DNA of 64,000 nucleotides from Pelodera strongyloides (GCA_036852015.1 JAANDG010000151.1:1-64000), one strand, 5' to 3'. Shown: positions 38,391 through 51,073, counted from the first letter of the stretch. Notes: a model not told the origin generated them from the sequence alone. Translations and numbers: made by a program.

Positions 38391-38480
38391 CATTCGCCTT
38401 ACGGTAATCATCCAACACACTGATTCCTCGGTTCTCAGTTCTCATGGCAGAGTCCTTCACAACTTCATATCCGGCAGCAT
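38391..38480 (-). other. Candidate exon, minus strand (VLDDYR)
   Basis: Acceptor AATGTTTAG and donor GTAAGG on the minus strand. Phase 1-1, open: AAGYEVVKDSAMRTENRGIS then VLDDYRKANG. The composition looks like real protein (charged residues, no low complexity). Its out phase fits the in phase of 37848-38010. A third possible exon lies between them at 38133-38230 but hits a stop in the matching frame. Confidence 0.4.
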
Positions 38481-40045
38481 CTAAACATTGAATTGTGTAA
38501 AAAAATATATGAACAGACTTCTTAATCTTACGAACTCCTATCTTATAGCAGCAAATAGTGACCAAAAAAAGTGGAGCGACAAAGGAAAGGACACTGCCCA
38601 CCAACTATTTGCAATTCGGCACTATATTATTTGCAATTATGAAACTATCATGAGGGTCACAAGAATAAATAGATAGTGAAAATCTTACCAAAGACCATCC
38701 TTCCACCTGCAATAACCATCAACTTTGCCCATAAAGTTCATGGTTAGAGCCAGAAGTATGCGTGAGGCGTGAGGTCAAAAGGAGTGGGAGGGTCCGCCTG
38801 CGTCTGTGACGAAGAAAAATGTGCGAGAAGAGCAGGAAACGGAACGGAACCTGAAAATCAAAATTTACTTGAGAAGCCCACCATTTTTGACACATTTCCT
38901 GGAAACGACCGTGAATTCCACGTGAATATGACACACATTCTACATTCACATAGTTTTAAAATAATAGCGGAACATGTGCGCAATCGGCTTTTCCATCCGA
39001 TGATCCGATAAAAGCAGTTTTCCCTTATCATGAAACCGAGGTAAAACAAGCAATTAGTTTAGTGGGCAATAAATCCTACGTGTATTAGGACTAAACTGTC
39101 AAGAGTTTAAACTGCTAACAAATGAGGCGCATAATGCATTCATCATTTTTCAAAAACTCACTAGTGCATTCAACCAAAATATATAAAACATGTTTTTTGT
39201 TTTTGAGAGGAAGTGTTTTTGAAACGAACTATTCCGTTAGAGTAATATGATGTGTAATGTCGTTTCCTTTGTGCTCAACGCAGATTGGAACTGAGTATTT
39301 ACGTTCACGATTTTCTAACGTATACAACAACAATTTCAGAGCAATTCAACAACGAATAAAACTAAATATATAAAAACTGCTTACATGTTCCGCCATTCCG
39401 GACAGTAGTGTCCTAACGTTAACATTCTAACACTAATCGATAGTGCCAACCATTCGACCGAAATTCACAGCCAAAAGAGAAAGAAGAAGACTGTGGACTG
39501 TAGCCGTGCTGGCGTAGGTAATTCTGGAAATTAAAAAAAATCGATAACTATATGGTCTTTTTCTAAAATAGTACATACATAGGCGCTTTTAACTGCACTA
39601 CGTTATCTTGACGGAAAAAAGCTAGTACATAACGGCAGAACAGCCTTGGAGCATACCATTATACCATGACAAAAATTCATACAAGGAACAGGAACCCACT
39701 CAATTTTAAATTCGGCAATAACGGTCTTAGCGTACGCACACGGGACTTTCGCTCAGGCGCTCCACAGCCATACACACGGATCGTTCCATGAATCACAAAC
39801 AATGAAATCCACATCGCGAGAAAGAAGTCGTAACGACGGAACAACGCTCGCCGAAGATACGCTCAGACTTCTGACCTGACTTCGGATCCTAAATTACGAA
39901 TGTTTACAGAAGAATTGAAGATTGAAGATGTAATGAATTTCATGCCAGCTCAATAGCAATAGCACAAGTTACTAGGCCAGTATGACACGGCCAGCCATCT
40001 CAGTAACACTGCAAACGAAAAAAAAAAGAAGGAATAATCGCTTAC

Positions 40046-40143
40046 ATCACAAGAGCTGCACCAGGAAAGTCACTTCGACCAGTGTAGTGAGAGGCGGACA
40101 CAGAAATGCTCACGATCTTCACACAAAAATATCCAATATTAAC
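40046..40143 (-). other. Candidate exon, minus strand
   Basis: Acceptor TTTCGTTTCAG (strong nematode type) and donor GTAAGCG. Open frame VNIGYFCVKIVSISVSASHY then TGRSDFPGAALV. Its in phase (0) equals the out phase of 40411-40515 upstream, so the two may be consecutive exons. No family is recognised. Confidence 0.45.
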
Positions 40144-40410
40144 CTGAAACGAAAATACCAATGAATGAAAAAGGCTACGTTACGCCGGTCCGGTTACGCG
40201 GTCCGTTTTACTATGTTTTGGCCACATTTTCCTAATAGCAAATAGACGCTTGCTCTCGGAAAAAAAAATCACACTAAACTTGTTGATATAGCATAATTTC
40301 TCCCGGTCTGAGTGACTTCTTTGCAAAGTGCAATATATTGTTGATTGATGTATAGAACAAAAGAAAAAGACTGATAATTGATAATCGATAGATAAGGAAA
40401 AATACCTTAC

Positions 40411-40515
40411 CAAACGGATCAACCCGTGTTCAGAGTTCGAATTTGCCCAGAAAAATCGACGAACAAAGCAGAGGATGATACGCAGACAATCATCAGAGAA
40501 AGAGCACAACGAATC
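40411..40515 (-). other. Candidate exon, minus strand (35 open codons)
   Basis: Acceptor TTTTGTTTAG and donor GTAAGGTA. Exactly 35 codons, phase 0-0, include DDCLRIILCFVRRFFWANSN. The C-x(n)-WAN layout matches the type A segments at 29-33 kb. Together with 40046-40143 it could be the upstream part of a gene running leftward. Confidence 0.45.
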
Positions 40516-41440
40516 CTAAACAAAAATCAAAAAATTTAATTGAGTATGTTTGCCCTTCATCTTTCCTTGTTCCTTCTTCAGATTCCAGGTACCAGGTACG
40601 CATTTCTTTGATGCAAGTTGTGAGTTTGTGACAACCCATTTTTAAAGCATTACATCAAAACTTCAACTGAATTAAATTGCCACTTATTTTATTGCTTAAA
40701 ATGTATTAATTGTCCCCGGGGCCCCGGGCTCGGGTCAAAAAAATTAGTTAGGTACCTGTATTAGTTCAGAAATCACTATTCGGCAAATATAGGTGGTTCA
40801 GTTTACGACTGCTAAAAGTCAACAGCCGACTGTCAAAAGTGTGAGAACCAAATTGTACATAATGGCGCACCTGACGTCAGAAGTCAGAGGAGCCGGAGAG
40901 AGGAAGAGAAGTCCAGAAGCCTCAAAACAGAGGAGAATGTTAATCTCCGACCCAATGCGCGCCCAAATTATGGCTTTCGACCCCACCGCCGACGCTAAAT
41001 ATGACTGAAATTTGCAGTGCCGACCCTTTAGCAGTACAAATAGTGTAGCAGTACAGTAGGAAGCAGCAGTGAACGCATGCCAACCAAACTGTCCCAAGTC
41101 TGACCCAGGTCCGACCCAACTGGCGCGCTTGCAGCTCTTCCGCATGCACGTCGCATTTTTCACGATGATTTTTTCAAAAATTTTTAAAGTTCTGCACTTT
41201 CTGGTTTTGTTCTTATTTGTTTCTATTTCCTTTATTATTTCTTCTATTAACGTATTGCTATCACAGGTACCATTGCTTCACTGACTGGTGCGCGTTCAAG
41301 CAAGCAAACCAACGGAAGGAAACACGATAAAGTAAGTTTATGATGTGGTAGGAGTAGGGTTCTCATCGGTCACTATAGATAGACTCAGCCGTAGAAGTAT
41401 ATGTTACTAATAGTTTGTAATCTTCGTAGAATATATATAT

Positions 41441-42652
41441 ATGAATACTTTATTCAGTGTACACCGAAGTAAAGCGGAAGACAAAAAAAAACGACAACAA
41501 TAATATAACAACAACAACAAAACAAATAACAGTGAGTAACAAAGCGCATATAACAAGCGACAAAAACTATGTACAACAATGGAATGAAGGTACATGTGAA
41601 TAACTAAGGGTGAATGTTTCTATTTGAATGACAAAGAAGTAGAATGACAAAGAAGTATTATATTTTCATTTACTATTTAATTTAGTACATTTAGACACTG
41701 GTGGCCAGCTCGATGGAAGTTCACAGCATCAAATATGCATTATGCTGCCTGATACTAATACTGGACAATGGAAGATTCGCTAAAACTCCGTATTTGAATG
41801 TTTAGTCATATACTGTGTATGTATTATTCGCAATAAACATTTCCTCCCGTTATGTAGTGTAATTTATGGGGTACGCTTCTGTACAAATTACGGTGGTGCC
41901 GACTCCAAACTCTGTTTTGCCGACCCAACTCTGACTCCAAACAGTGGTTTTGCCGACCCAACTCCCACGACTTTTTCAAATTTTTCGACCCGGGGCGGAA
42001 ACTAGGACCGCCCAGAGTCGGACTTCGCTTTAGTTGGGTCGGCACTTTGGGTCGGAGAGGAACATAGATGAGAAGAGAAACAAAACCTGAAAATATAGCT
42101 TTAAATAACTTTCATAGAGAATTTACTGTTTTATATCCTTTAATGTGTAACTGGGAAATAGGACCCTTTAGTGTGCAAGCTAAGTAGGCTGATTTGCGCA
42201 GTTGCGCTGAACAAAATCACGTTCATATATGATACACGTTAGTAAACTTTAAATGGAGATCCACGCAAAGCGCGAAAATGTTCCATATCACTATCGTAGA
42301 GTTGCGGAAAATATTGTAAATGAAATCCTTTCGGAAAGGTCCAACCCGAACGGGGTTTTTGCCTCTTAGTATTGTTCTTTCGAGTATTGTTCTTTCGAGT
42401 TCCGTTGATTCGTTTAAAACCCGCATTGACGAGCTTGATCTAATCGAGCTTTATGAAGTAGCAAATAGAAACATTCACCCTTAGTTATTCACATGTACCT
42501 TCATTCCTTTGTTGTACATAGTTTTTGTCGCTTGTTATATGCGCTTTGTTACTCTCATTGTTATTTGTTTTGTTGTTGTTGTTGTTATATTATTATTGTC
42601 GTTTTTTTTTGTCTTCCGCTTTACTTCGGTGTACACTGAATAAAGTATTCAT
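41441..42652. mobile_element. Fold-back element with ~190-bp inverted arms
   Basis: Left arm 41441-41626 and right arm 42462-42652 are near-perfect inverted copies. Their outer ends are ATGAATACTTTATTCAGTGT and its inverse, and both arms contain an AACAACAACAA-type tract. The 835-bp middle carries GACCCAACTC-rich direct and inverted pieces (41889-42055) and other non-coding sequence. The leucine-rich ORFs on the arms are composition artefacts. Confidence 0.75.
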
Positions 42653-43159
42653 ATCTTTCTCTTTCGGAAAGAGCAACCCGAACGACCCGAACTCGGAAAG
42701 AGCAACCCGAACGTCTACGCGCCGCGATCCACAAGTCAGTGTAGAAAATATATAGCGGATCTCCATTGTCTTGAAGCGCAAATATACTGTAGGGATTATT
42801 CACCGAATACACCTTTGCAAATTGTTTGTTCGCGCGGCAGCGGCTGCCGCCGCGCGCGGCGAAATGCAAACGCCCGCTCGCAAACATATAAAACAAATTC
42901 TTTGTACATTTTATTCACTTCATTTAATACTTACGTGTTCTTGCCTTGCCATCTCTTTGAATAGGCAGCCATCGACTTGTTCCCTGTCTTGGTGTGCTGG
43001 ATTATTTCAAATGATTTGATCTTCATCGTTTGAAGGCTCACCCACCGCTTTTTCTTCATTCGTTATGTGTTGTCCCCTGAATAGCCTGAATTCCGTTGTT
43101 TTATTCGTTCAGCCTTGATGATCTACTTAAACTCGCGTTTGTACGCGTTACTCAGTTTC

Positions 43160-43171
43160 TTTTTATTTCAG
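43160..43171 (+). other. Probable trans-splice acceptor of Arp2
   Basis: TTTTTATTTCAG lies 25 bases upstream of the Arp2 ATG, without an upstream exon in frame. That is where a spliced leader joins in many nematode mRNAs. A short 5' UTR exon with a cis intron is the alternative. Confidence 0.5.
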
Positions 43172-43195
43172 GGTAATCTTCAATTTCAATCTCCC

Positions 43196-43840
43196 ATGGA
43201 CTCTCAAGGGAGAAAGATTATTGTTGTGGATAATGGATCTGGGGTTAGTTTTATCTTGTTTAGGGCGCGTTTAAGATGGCCGAAAGAAAAAAAAATAGGT
43301 TTTCGGCCGTTCAGGTTGGCCGAAAAGAAAACTTTTGAAAGACAATGCAAAAACAAGAGACGCAGACAAAACCCGAAAAAAATTACTGTATTTTTCATTT
43401 TCCCTTAAAAATTTTCTTTTCGGCCGACCTGAACGGCCGAAAACGCATTTTTTTCTTTCTTTCGGCCATCTTAAACGCGCCCTTAAAGTGGATTTTTATG
43501 GTTGAAATTCTGCGTGGATGAACTTATTGTGTAATTGTAATCTTCAAAGTGAGTTATCAAACTCTGGAGGTAGCCTGCCTTTCCTGAGCCTGAGCTCATG
43601 TTCACCACTACAATTCTCTCGAATCGAAATATTCCCAGGGAACTGAAAATAGCATTCTAATGAATACTTTATTCTGATTCTGGAAGAACAAAAGCGAAAT
43701 TTCTAATGTGAGTCTCGCAGTGAAAAAGACAGGGAATTCCCTTGGAGGACGAGTGGTGAATATGGCCTATGGCCCCTGAAGGCGACTGTTTCAGTGTTCG
43801 TTCACTAATCAACCATTTTGCACATTGCATATGTATAATA

Positions 43841-43882
<42 letters not shown>

Positions 43883-43895
43883 TATATATAATATA

Positions 43896-43947
<52 letters not shown>

Positions 43948-46900
43948 TGAAAAGAACAAAAGCGAAATAATACAGCGTGAACAAATACATTGAAAAAACG
44001 TAAAGCGAAATACTGGACAACACAAAAACACGGAAAAGGAAAAGGTTCCTAGGTAAATGGATATACGTGGGGATAAGTAAGAGAATTTTGATTCAGCCGA
44101 GTTTTGAAAATGTAACTATTATCTGAATTTAGTTTGTGAAGTGCGGATATGCTGGGTCCAACTTCCCGTCACACATTTTTCCCTCTATGGTTGGACGACC
44201 TATTGTGAGATCGTCGCAGAAAGTTGGAAATATCGAAATTAGAGTATGTTTTCCACTTTTCCTTTACTGTACGGATTTAAGCGTATTCTTGTTCACTTCT
44301 TCTTCTCCGACTAGGTTGTTTCTATAAGAAAACCAACACAGTGTAGAAAAGGCTAATGATCTTTATCTAAAGAAAAAAAGGGAAAGAAAAGTGTTGCAGC
44401 AAATTATTCACTAAAGTGTATATTTGTTGGTTAAGGTTAATTAGCTTTCAACACATATTGAAACAATTGTTTCAATATGTACTAAGCGCCTTTTCCCACT
44501 GTGTTTAAATATTGTGTATTGGAGTCTTTTCATTTTTCACGATGATGGGGTTTCCAAGTATGCTGAAAATTTATCGAATCTTGGGACTACACGAAATATT
44601 TCTTTAATTTTATATATTAAATATGCAATTTTCATGCAGAAATACGGTAGTATTGACAGAATCACACCGAATTTTTGGGATACTTGGAAACCCTATCAAC
44701 TTTTTTTCAGGATCTTATGGTCGGCGAGGAATGTTCAAAATTGCGACAAATGCTCGATGTTTCTTATCCAATGGACAACGGAATTGTTCGTAATTGGGAT
44801 GACATGGGCCATGTTTGGGATCATACTTTCGGACCCGACAAGCTCGACATTGATCCAAAGGTGATTTTTTAATGTGAATTGAACAAAATAGGAATTATTA
44901 AAGCGAATTACCGGTCGGTTTTTGAAACACGTCGAGTACACCAGCATTCGTATGCAGCTCATGCAAATGACCATAAAGTAGAATAGGATTCGAGCTAAAT
45001 TCGAGCAAATTAGCAAAGATCCGTTGTCCACGATGCGCTTCAAAAACCGGCCGTTATTTCGCTTTAACTCCCTTGATGTTGAAAGGGGCAAAAACACGTA
45101 GAACATGTACAAACGTGTACGTGGTTACATGGTATCCCAAATCCGAGAAAATTCATATCGTTGACGAGGATTTTATTATGTTATTTTACTTTGCTTTGCT
45201 GTAGGTGTTATTAAACCTTTTCCATTTTTTATTATGAGCATAGTACAGACATCCGACTGAATTTGGCGCATAGTGCGCATAGTTTATATTTTACTCTGTC
45301 CATCTAACTATTTTTATAGTAGCTAACTTTCGTTATTGACATAGCTAGCTGATCATGACTCACATGCAATTTACGGATTAATTCTCTCGGCAGAGAATTA
45401 CCCAATTTTTTCCGTTCTTAATGTTGACCGTAAACAACTATAGTGCATTTCAAAAAAAATATCGGTTATTGCCCGGGAAGTGAGGGAAGTTGCGGTTGAG
45501 TTTTTGTGAATCACTTAGATTCAGCACTTTAAGCAATATGCTAAGTATGATTATTACGAATCCGCCATGTAAAAAACCCGATTAGCTGATATTCTGGGCA
45601 ATGTGTATTTTGCCTCACTGTTAGTTATTCAGTATTCTAGTGTAGTGTTTATTAGTACATTGTGTTTTCTCTTTGACATTTTAACCACTTTTATCTGTAT
45701 TTTAACCACTTATAACTTGTATTTCTTTTCAGGATTGCAAACTGCTGTTAACGGAGCCACCTCTGAATCCCAATTCCAACAGGGAGCGAATGTTTCAGGT
45801 ATTTTATTTTTAATAATTTTGTTTCTGGATTTGCTGAGCTGAAAAGAACGTTTACAATTAAATCATTAAACGAGGGTGTTTTTGAACATACCGTTAATAT
45901 AAATAAGTTACTAGGGTTAACGATTTTATTGTCAACTTCAACAACGGTCGTTGTGTTGGTTTTTTTTTTACAAAATTTGTAAACTTTAACCTTACTAATG
46001 TGATTAAAATTGTTAGTTTTAGAAGCGATATTCATTATACATATGGATATTAGCATAGTATTATACTTCGGAATGTTAACTTAAGATTTGATTAGTAGTG
46101 CACTATGGAATCAGTACAATTGTACAATAGCATAATATTCCAACTGCTTCTCGTTTCAGGTGATGTTTGAGCAGTACGGATTCAACTCGATCTACGTTGC
46201 TGTGCAGGTAGAATTTTAAATTTAATTTTACAGTATTTTATTTTAATATTCTTTTGTTTCGTAATTTTTCTAATTTGAAGAATGAATGGTATTGATTTGT
46301 GATGGTTGTTTTTCGCATTCTCCGGATGTTGTCAAAACGTTATTTGAAGCAACTTTTTAATGTGATTTATCCCTGACCTTAGTTGTAGCTAGGCGTGTTT
46401 GTCCAATTATTGTAAAGTATTATCTTGGTTAAATAACCATCTAATAATTAATTAGCATGCGACTTTATAGGTGCATGGAACAGTAGGTACATTTGTTTTC
46501 GTGTGAAATATATGATGTTTGAAACATTTTATGTCCACGTGTAGTTCAAGATCATAGATGGAGAGTCTGATTGAATCACCCTTGAAAGAAGTAAGCTGAA
46601 TTTAGTTCTTTATTTCGTAATATTCCAGGCGGTGCTGACCCTGTACGCACAAGGTCTTTTGACTGGAGTCGTAGTTGACTCTGGTGACGGAGTTACTCAT
46701 ATCTGTCCCGTGTATGAGGGCTTCGCGCTGAACCATCTTACCAGAAGACTGGACATTGCCGGGCGAGACATTACAAAGTATTTGATCAAGGTACGGGCAG
46801 GTTTATTTGTGTTGTTATTTTATGCTCTATTCGTATGTTCAAGCAATACCGTACTCTCCTTACTGCTTTCCTACTACTCCCTCATATTGTATTAGATTTT

Positions 46901-49335
46901 TTCTCACTGTTTTTTTGCAGTAAGCAGTAGTCGGTACTCCGTTTTGTTTTTAAAGTAGCGGCCGGTTTTTGAAACGCATCTGAAGTGTCTGCATTCCTCT
47001 TATGTATTTATGAAAAGTAAGATCGAATTGGGGTCGATTTTTTGTACTAATTTAGAGTCATTCGCATACGATGCGCGTAAAAGCTGTTATTTTACTTTCA
47101 AGCACCGGTCGTTATTTCGCTTTCTTTATAGGATAAATTGTTTTCTTTTGCAAATTTATGCCCATTATAAGAACGGACGAACAAAATGGGACACACGTGG
47201 CAAATGCATGAACATGTTGTTATGCAGTGTATTTTGCACAAAACCAAATGTCATACCGCCTAAAAATTGTTCTTCACGTGTCATAACCGCTTAAAAGTTG
47301 TTCTTCACGTGTCATAACCGCTTAAAAGTTGTTCTTTATGACTTCATGTGTCATAACCGCTTAAAAATTGTACTTTGTACTTTGTAGTTACTTCTCCTTC
47401 GCGGCTACAATTTCAACCATTCGGCTGATTTTGACACCGTGCGACAGATGAAGGAAAAACTTTGCTATGTGGCTTATGATGTGGAACAAGAACAGAAGTT
47501 GGCATTGGAGACTACGGTACTCACGCAGTCGTATACGGTAAGCCGGTTAATAATTATTGTTTTGTTTTGGTTTATTTGTTATTGAAGATTATGTATATTG
47601 TATGTGCTGGCTGCTGGTCAATAGGGAATGATGCAGTGAATCACAACGCGTACTTGTGTTTATGCCAATTTAATTTGTAGTACTTTGTAATGTTCTGAAA
47701 TTTTCTATTTAGGTTAGTGGTTAGTGCATCCGCATCGAAGTATTTGAGGAGTAGTGTTCCTAAGTTCCTTAGATTGTTGTTTTTATTGATATTTCTCTCA
47801 TGTGATCCAAGTGCATATACAAAATTAATGCCTTTAGTCGAGTGTTAAAGTGGTAACGCATACATGTGGGCGTGGTCTTTTTTATGAGATACATAGTTGT
47901 CCAGTTTATGCTTCAATGCTTTTTTGAATTAGGAATAAAAATAAAGTTTTATATTTTATATTTCAGCTGCCCGACGGTCGAATAATTCGCGTTGGCGGCG
48001 AGAGGTTCGAGGCACCCGAAGTTCTTTTCCAGCCACATTTGATAAATATTGAAAAGCCAGGACTATCGGAACTACTATTTGGATGCATCCAAGCTGCTGA
48101 CATTGGTAAGTTATTTCATTCATTTAAAACGCTGTGGGACGTGGTTTCGAAGGGATGTGCTGGACAATTGCCCGTATTTTATGCAGGTTTTATCTTGCAT
48201 ACTCTTCTGTCTCATGTTCAGATTTGCATAGATGTATCAGTGATTGGGTCATCACACGTTCTTTTATATCCTTCTTGAAACATTTTGCTTTATGGGGGGG
48301 TTTCCAAGCATGCTAAAAATTTACCATATCTTGGACTACATGAGAACATTTTTTTAAGTTTTTGTATTATATACGCAGCTTTCGTGCAGAAATAGTCTTG
48401 AGAGAATCGCACAGAATTTTTGGGATACTGGAAACCCCATTACCTTTGATGGATTGGTCTGTTTGGGACGGCACGGTAATTGAAATCACGCGAATAAAAT
48501 AATCGACCAGGGAACATCTGAATTCTGAATTCTCTCCTGTTTTAGATACGCGTCTCGACTTCTACAAGCACATTGTACTATCTGGAGGATCGACAATGTA
48601 CCCAGGACTGCCATCCCGAATGGAAAGAGAACTCAAACAATTATACCTGGACAGAGTGCTTAAGGGAGACATTGAGGCTTTCCAGGTATGTGTAATTATG
48701 TGTTAATTGATAATTAGATAGTTATTTTTTACTAATGGTCGTCGGTCGTCCTACTGAAATTGACCATTTTAACGGAAGTTGCTAAAAGGATGACATAGTT
48801 CTATAGACTTACTACTTACTAGCCTACGCATTAGAACCTATAAAACTCACTTTTTTCAGAGAGCCAAGATTCGTATCGAAGCTCCACCACGTCGCAAGCA
48901 CATGGTTTTCTTGGGAGGCGCTGTCCTGGCGAACCTTATGAGGGATAGAGATCAGGTGAGCTTTATTTGAATATCATTTTTTTCCTTGTTTCCTTGTATG
49001 GATGGGTGGGCGGCGCTTATTTATTAATTGGACTTGCGGCTGCGGCGTTGAACCTAGCAACATTAGAAATAATCCATCTATAACTAACTGAATTCATTTT
49101 AAATTTCACGGGCACTGTCCTTAATATCTTTTCATTGTCGGCTGACTGAGGACGTAATATGATTCTAGGCTACGGGTACATAATATACCTATATTAGTAA
49201 CGTGACCAGGAACCCCTTTCGATACATATTTTGTACTCATTTATAATTCTCTTTCTTTAGGACTTTTGGGTGTCGAAGGCTGAATACGAGGAGGGCGGTC
49301 TAGCGAGATGTATGGCCAAACTTGGAGTTAAATAG
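43196..49335 (+). CDS. arx-2: Actin-related protein 2 (Arp2/3 complex subunit)
   Basis: Arp2 is the actin-like subunit of the Arp2/3 complex. With Arp3 it starts a daughter filament on the side of an existing actin filament, at the cell cortex and on endocytic sites. Eleven exons: 43196-43243, 44133-44243, 44711-44860, 45733-45798, 46160-46207, 46629-46790, 47388-47537, 47967-48105, 48546-48685, 48860-48955 and 49261-49335. All introns are GT-AG and phases join without a break, giving 394 residues, the normal length. The nucleotide-binding signatures are present: VVDNGSG near residue 10, VVDSGDG near 160 and [11 protein letters not shown] near 300. The N-terminus [16 protein letters not shown] and the C-terminus CMAKLGVK match the family. 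Several introns hold MITEs but the frame is intact. The symbol follows the C. elegans name. Confidence 0.97.
43263..43482. mobile_element. Palindromic MITE in Arp2 intron 1, TTA duplication
   Basis: Ends GGGCGCGTTTAAGATGGCCG and its inverse, flanked by TTA (43260-43262 and 43483-43485). The first nine bases match 33286-33546, so the two are likely the same Harbinger-like group with different interiors. Internal TTCGGCC motifs form further inverted pairs. Confidence 0.85.
43838..43945. repeat. (TA)n microsatellite in Arp2 intron 1
   Basis: Two long TA runs separated by AAATTATATATAATATAG. Confidence 0.95.
44546..44695. mobile_element. MITE, GGGGTTTCC family, Arp2 intron 2
   Basis: Ends TGGGGTTTCCAAGTATGC and ATACTTGGAAACCCTA. 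The flanks no longer match as a TTA pair. It lies just 15 bp upstream of exon 3, so it sits against the acceptor polypyrimidine tract. Confidence 0.75.
44902..45063. mobile_element. TTAA-flanked MITE, GGCCGG family, Arp2 intron 3
   Basis: Ends AGCGAATTACCGGTCGG and CCGGCCGTTATTTCGCT, with TTAA at 44898-44901 and 45064-45067. Confidence 0.85.
46954..47121. mobile_element. MITE, GGCCGG family, Arp2 intron 6
   Basis: Ends AGTAGCGGCCGGTTTTTGAA and CGGTCGTTATTTCGCT. TTAA is kept on the left (46950-46953) and mutated on the right. Confidence 0.7.
47247..47380. repeat. Tandem repeat built from a MITE-like end, before Arp2 exon 7
   Basis: Four copies of CATAACCGCTTAAAAGTTGT-like sequence at 31-43 bp intervals, each with CGTGTCATAACCGC, the same as the end of the TTAA family at 50957-51056. 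The array ends seven bases before the exon 7 acceptor. Confidence 0.75.
48293..48439. mobile_element. MITE, GGGGTTTCC family, Arp2 intron 8
   Basis: Ends TGGGGGGGTTTCCAAGCATG and CTGGAAACCCCA with TTA on both sides (48290-48292 and 48440-48442). Confidence 0.8.
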
Positions 49336-49515
49336 GAGAACTTAAGTTATGTGCGTAAGTCTTGTATTTATCCCTCTTTGCATGTCCTTTATATCTCTTT
49401 TAAGCTGCGATATTTGTAATACTCGTCATATACCTATACCTTCTCTAACCCCCTTTGTGCTGTGCTTTTTGCACAATAATGCCTTTTTGTGATTGAGAAT
49501 GAGGGTTTATATTAA

Positions 49516-49692
49516 ATCGGTATGGCACGTGGTTCTGGATGCGCATTCTGGGCAATTGTATTTGTTAATTTGTTTAACGCAAGTTTTGCAATTAGTTCCA
49601 TTTTGTGTCAGGATGGAAGGCACATACTTTTACATATAACACGTGGAATGCGGTTTTCTCCCAGATGTTTCAAAACCAAGTGCTACACCGCT
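49516..49692. mobile_element. TTAA-flanked MITE, CACGTGG family
   Basis: Ends ATCGGTATGGCACGTGGTT and CCAAGTGCTACACCGCT between TTAA sites at 49512-49515 and 49693-49696. It lies 180 bp past the Arp2 stop, probably in the 3' UTR or just after it. Confidence 0.75.
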
Positions 49693-50089
49693 TTAAAATT
49701 TTACTTTGCTCAGTCAGTTGAATAGGTTAAATTTTTTAACTTACCGTTATTTAGTTGTGAATGAATAGAATAAGTGATAAACTAGTTTTAGAATTGTGTG
49801 TTTAAGAACATTGCCCATAACTTGTAAGTGCCCTCAATTTTTATTTTAATCTTTTTTTTATTAAATTTTGTTTGTGCTAAATGATTTATTTAAAGGGTTT
49901 TACTGCTTTAACATGCTGATGTAAACTAAATGTAAGAAAGATGTATTTATTAAGTTTTTGTTTATGAGTTTCTTTTGTGAAACGCTACATTCCGCCTACT
50001 CTTTTTAAGTTAACAAGAGTTTTTTTTCTAAACTTGATTTTGTGGTTGTTGTGGGCAAAGAGGGTCAGTATCGTATGGAAATACTTTAA

Positions 50090-50222
50090 AGTGGTTTGGC
50101 CCATGGTTTGTGAAACGTATGCGTGACACTGTATTTCAATGCAGTATGCAATCATTCTGTGCCGGAAATAGCACAAAATGGCATGGGTTGCATATAGTAT
50201 ACTAACCACGTGCAATACCGCT
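50090..50222. mobile_element. TTAA-flanked MITE, CACGTGG family
   Basis: Ends AGTGGTTTGGCCCATGG and CCACGTGCAATACCGCT, TTAA at 50086-50089 and 50223-50226. Confidence 0.75.
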
Positions 50223-50956
50223 TTAACGTTAAGGCGCTCCCCTCCCACAATGGCTCATTTTGCTTTGGCCCGACTTTCTGTTTCTAGCAGCTCTGCCTTG
50301 TATGCTTCTTATTCAGTTCATATTTATATTTTAATTTATTCTCTCCATTTCATATCACTTTCTGCGCTGCTTATGAATTTATTCGCATTTTGTAATAATA
50401 AACAAATTCACTTTTTTTGGTTTGTTTTCAAAATAAAACACTGGTTTGAAAATATGTTTGAAAAAAAGAAAGTATGTGTGGTTTTGGTTAAGGATATGGA
50501 TTTTGTAGTGAAAATATGCATTGCGGACTTTGCTGTGGGCGTAGATTCATTGTATTTGGACTGAGGTAACTTATGTGGTATGGGTTGTTAATTCTTACGG
50601 AATAAGGTTTCAAGTTTTCTACTTTAGTCGTTGGACGAACGTAACGTAAATATTCACAGACATACATACAAATCTTTTTTATTTATATAGTACGATATTA
50701 ATATACATAACATAATTATAATGCTGAAAATCGTATCCCAGAATGAACATGATTATCACAAGACATAAGAAAACACGTAAGGAATGGCAATATATGAGCA
50801 CACTAGTGATTACACGTGAAAGTGATGCGAAGAATTATTATCAGTAGATACAAGAAATAAAAAAACAAATCTATCTATGTACAGATACCGTACAGGTAAG
50901 GGAAAACAAGTAGGGAGAGAAAACTGAAGGTAACATAATGTTTTCCTAAGGATTAA

Positions 50957-51056
50957 AGTGATATGGCGCGTGGCTTTGAAACGAATGCCTCCAATTGTAT
51001 TTTATGCGTTGCGAGGTAAGCAGGGCATATGTTGGCTAACCACGTGTCATACCGCT
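50957..51056. mobile_element. TTAA-flanked MITE next to the MSP-RING stop codon
   Basis: Ends AGTGATATGGCGCGTGGC and ACCACGTGTCATACCGCT, TTAA at 50953-50956 and 51057-51060. Its right border is 13 bp downstream of the MSP-RING stop codon, so the 3' UTR of that gene must run through it. Confidence 0.8.
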
Positions 51057-51073
51057 TTAAAGATCGGAAGGGC

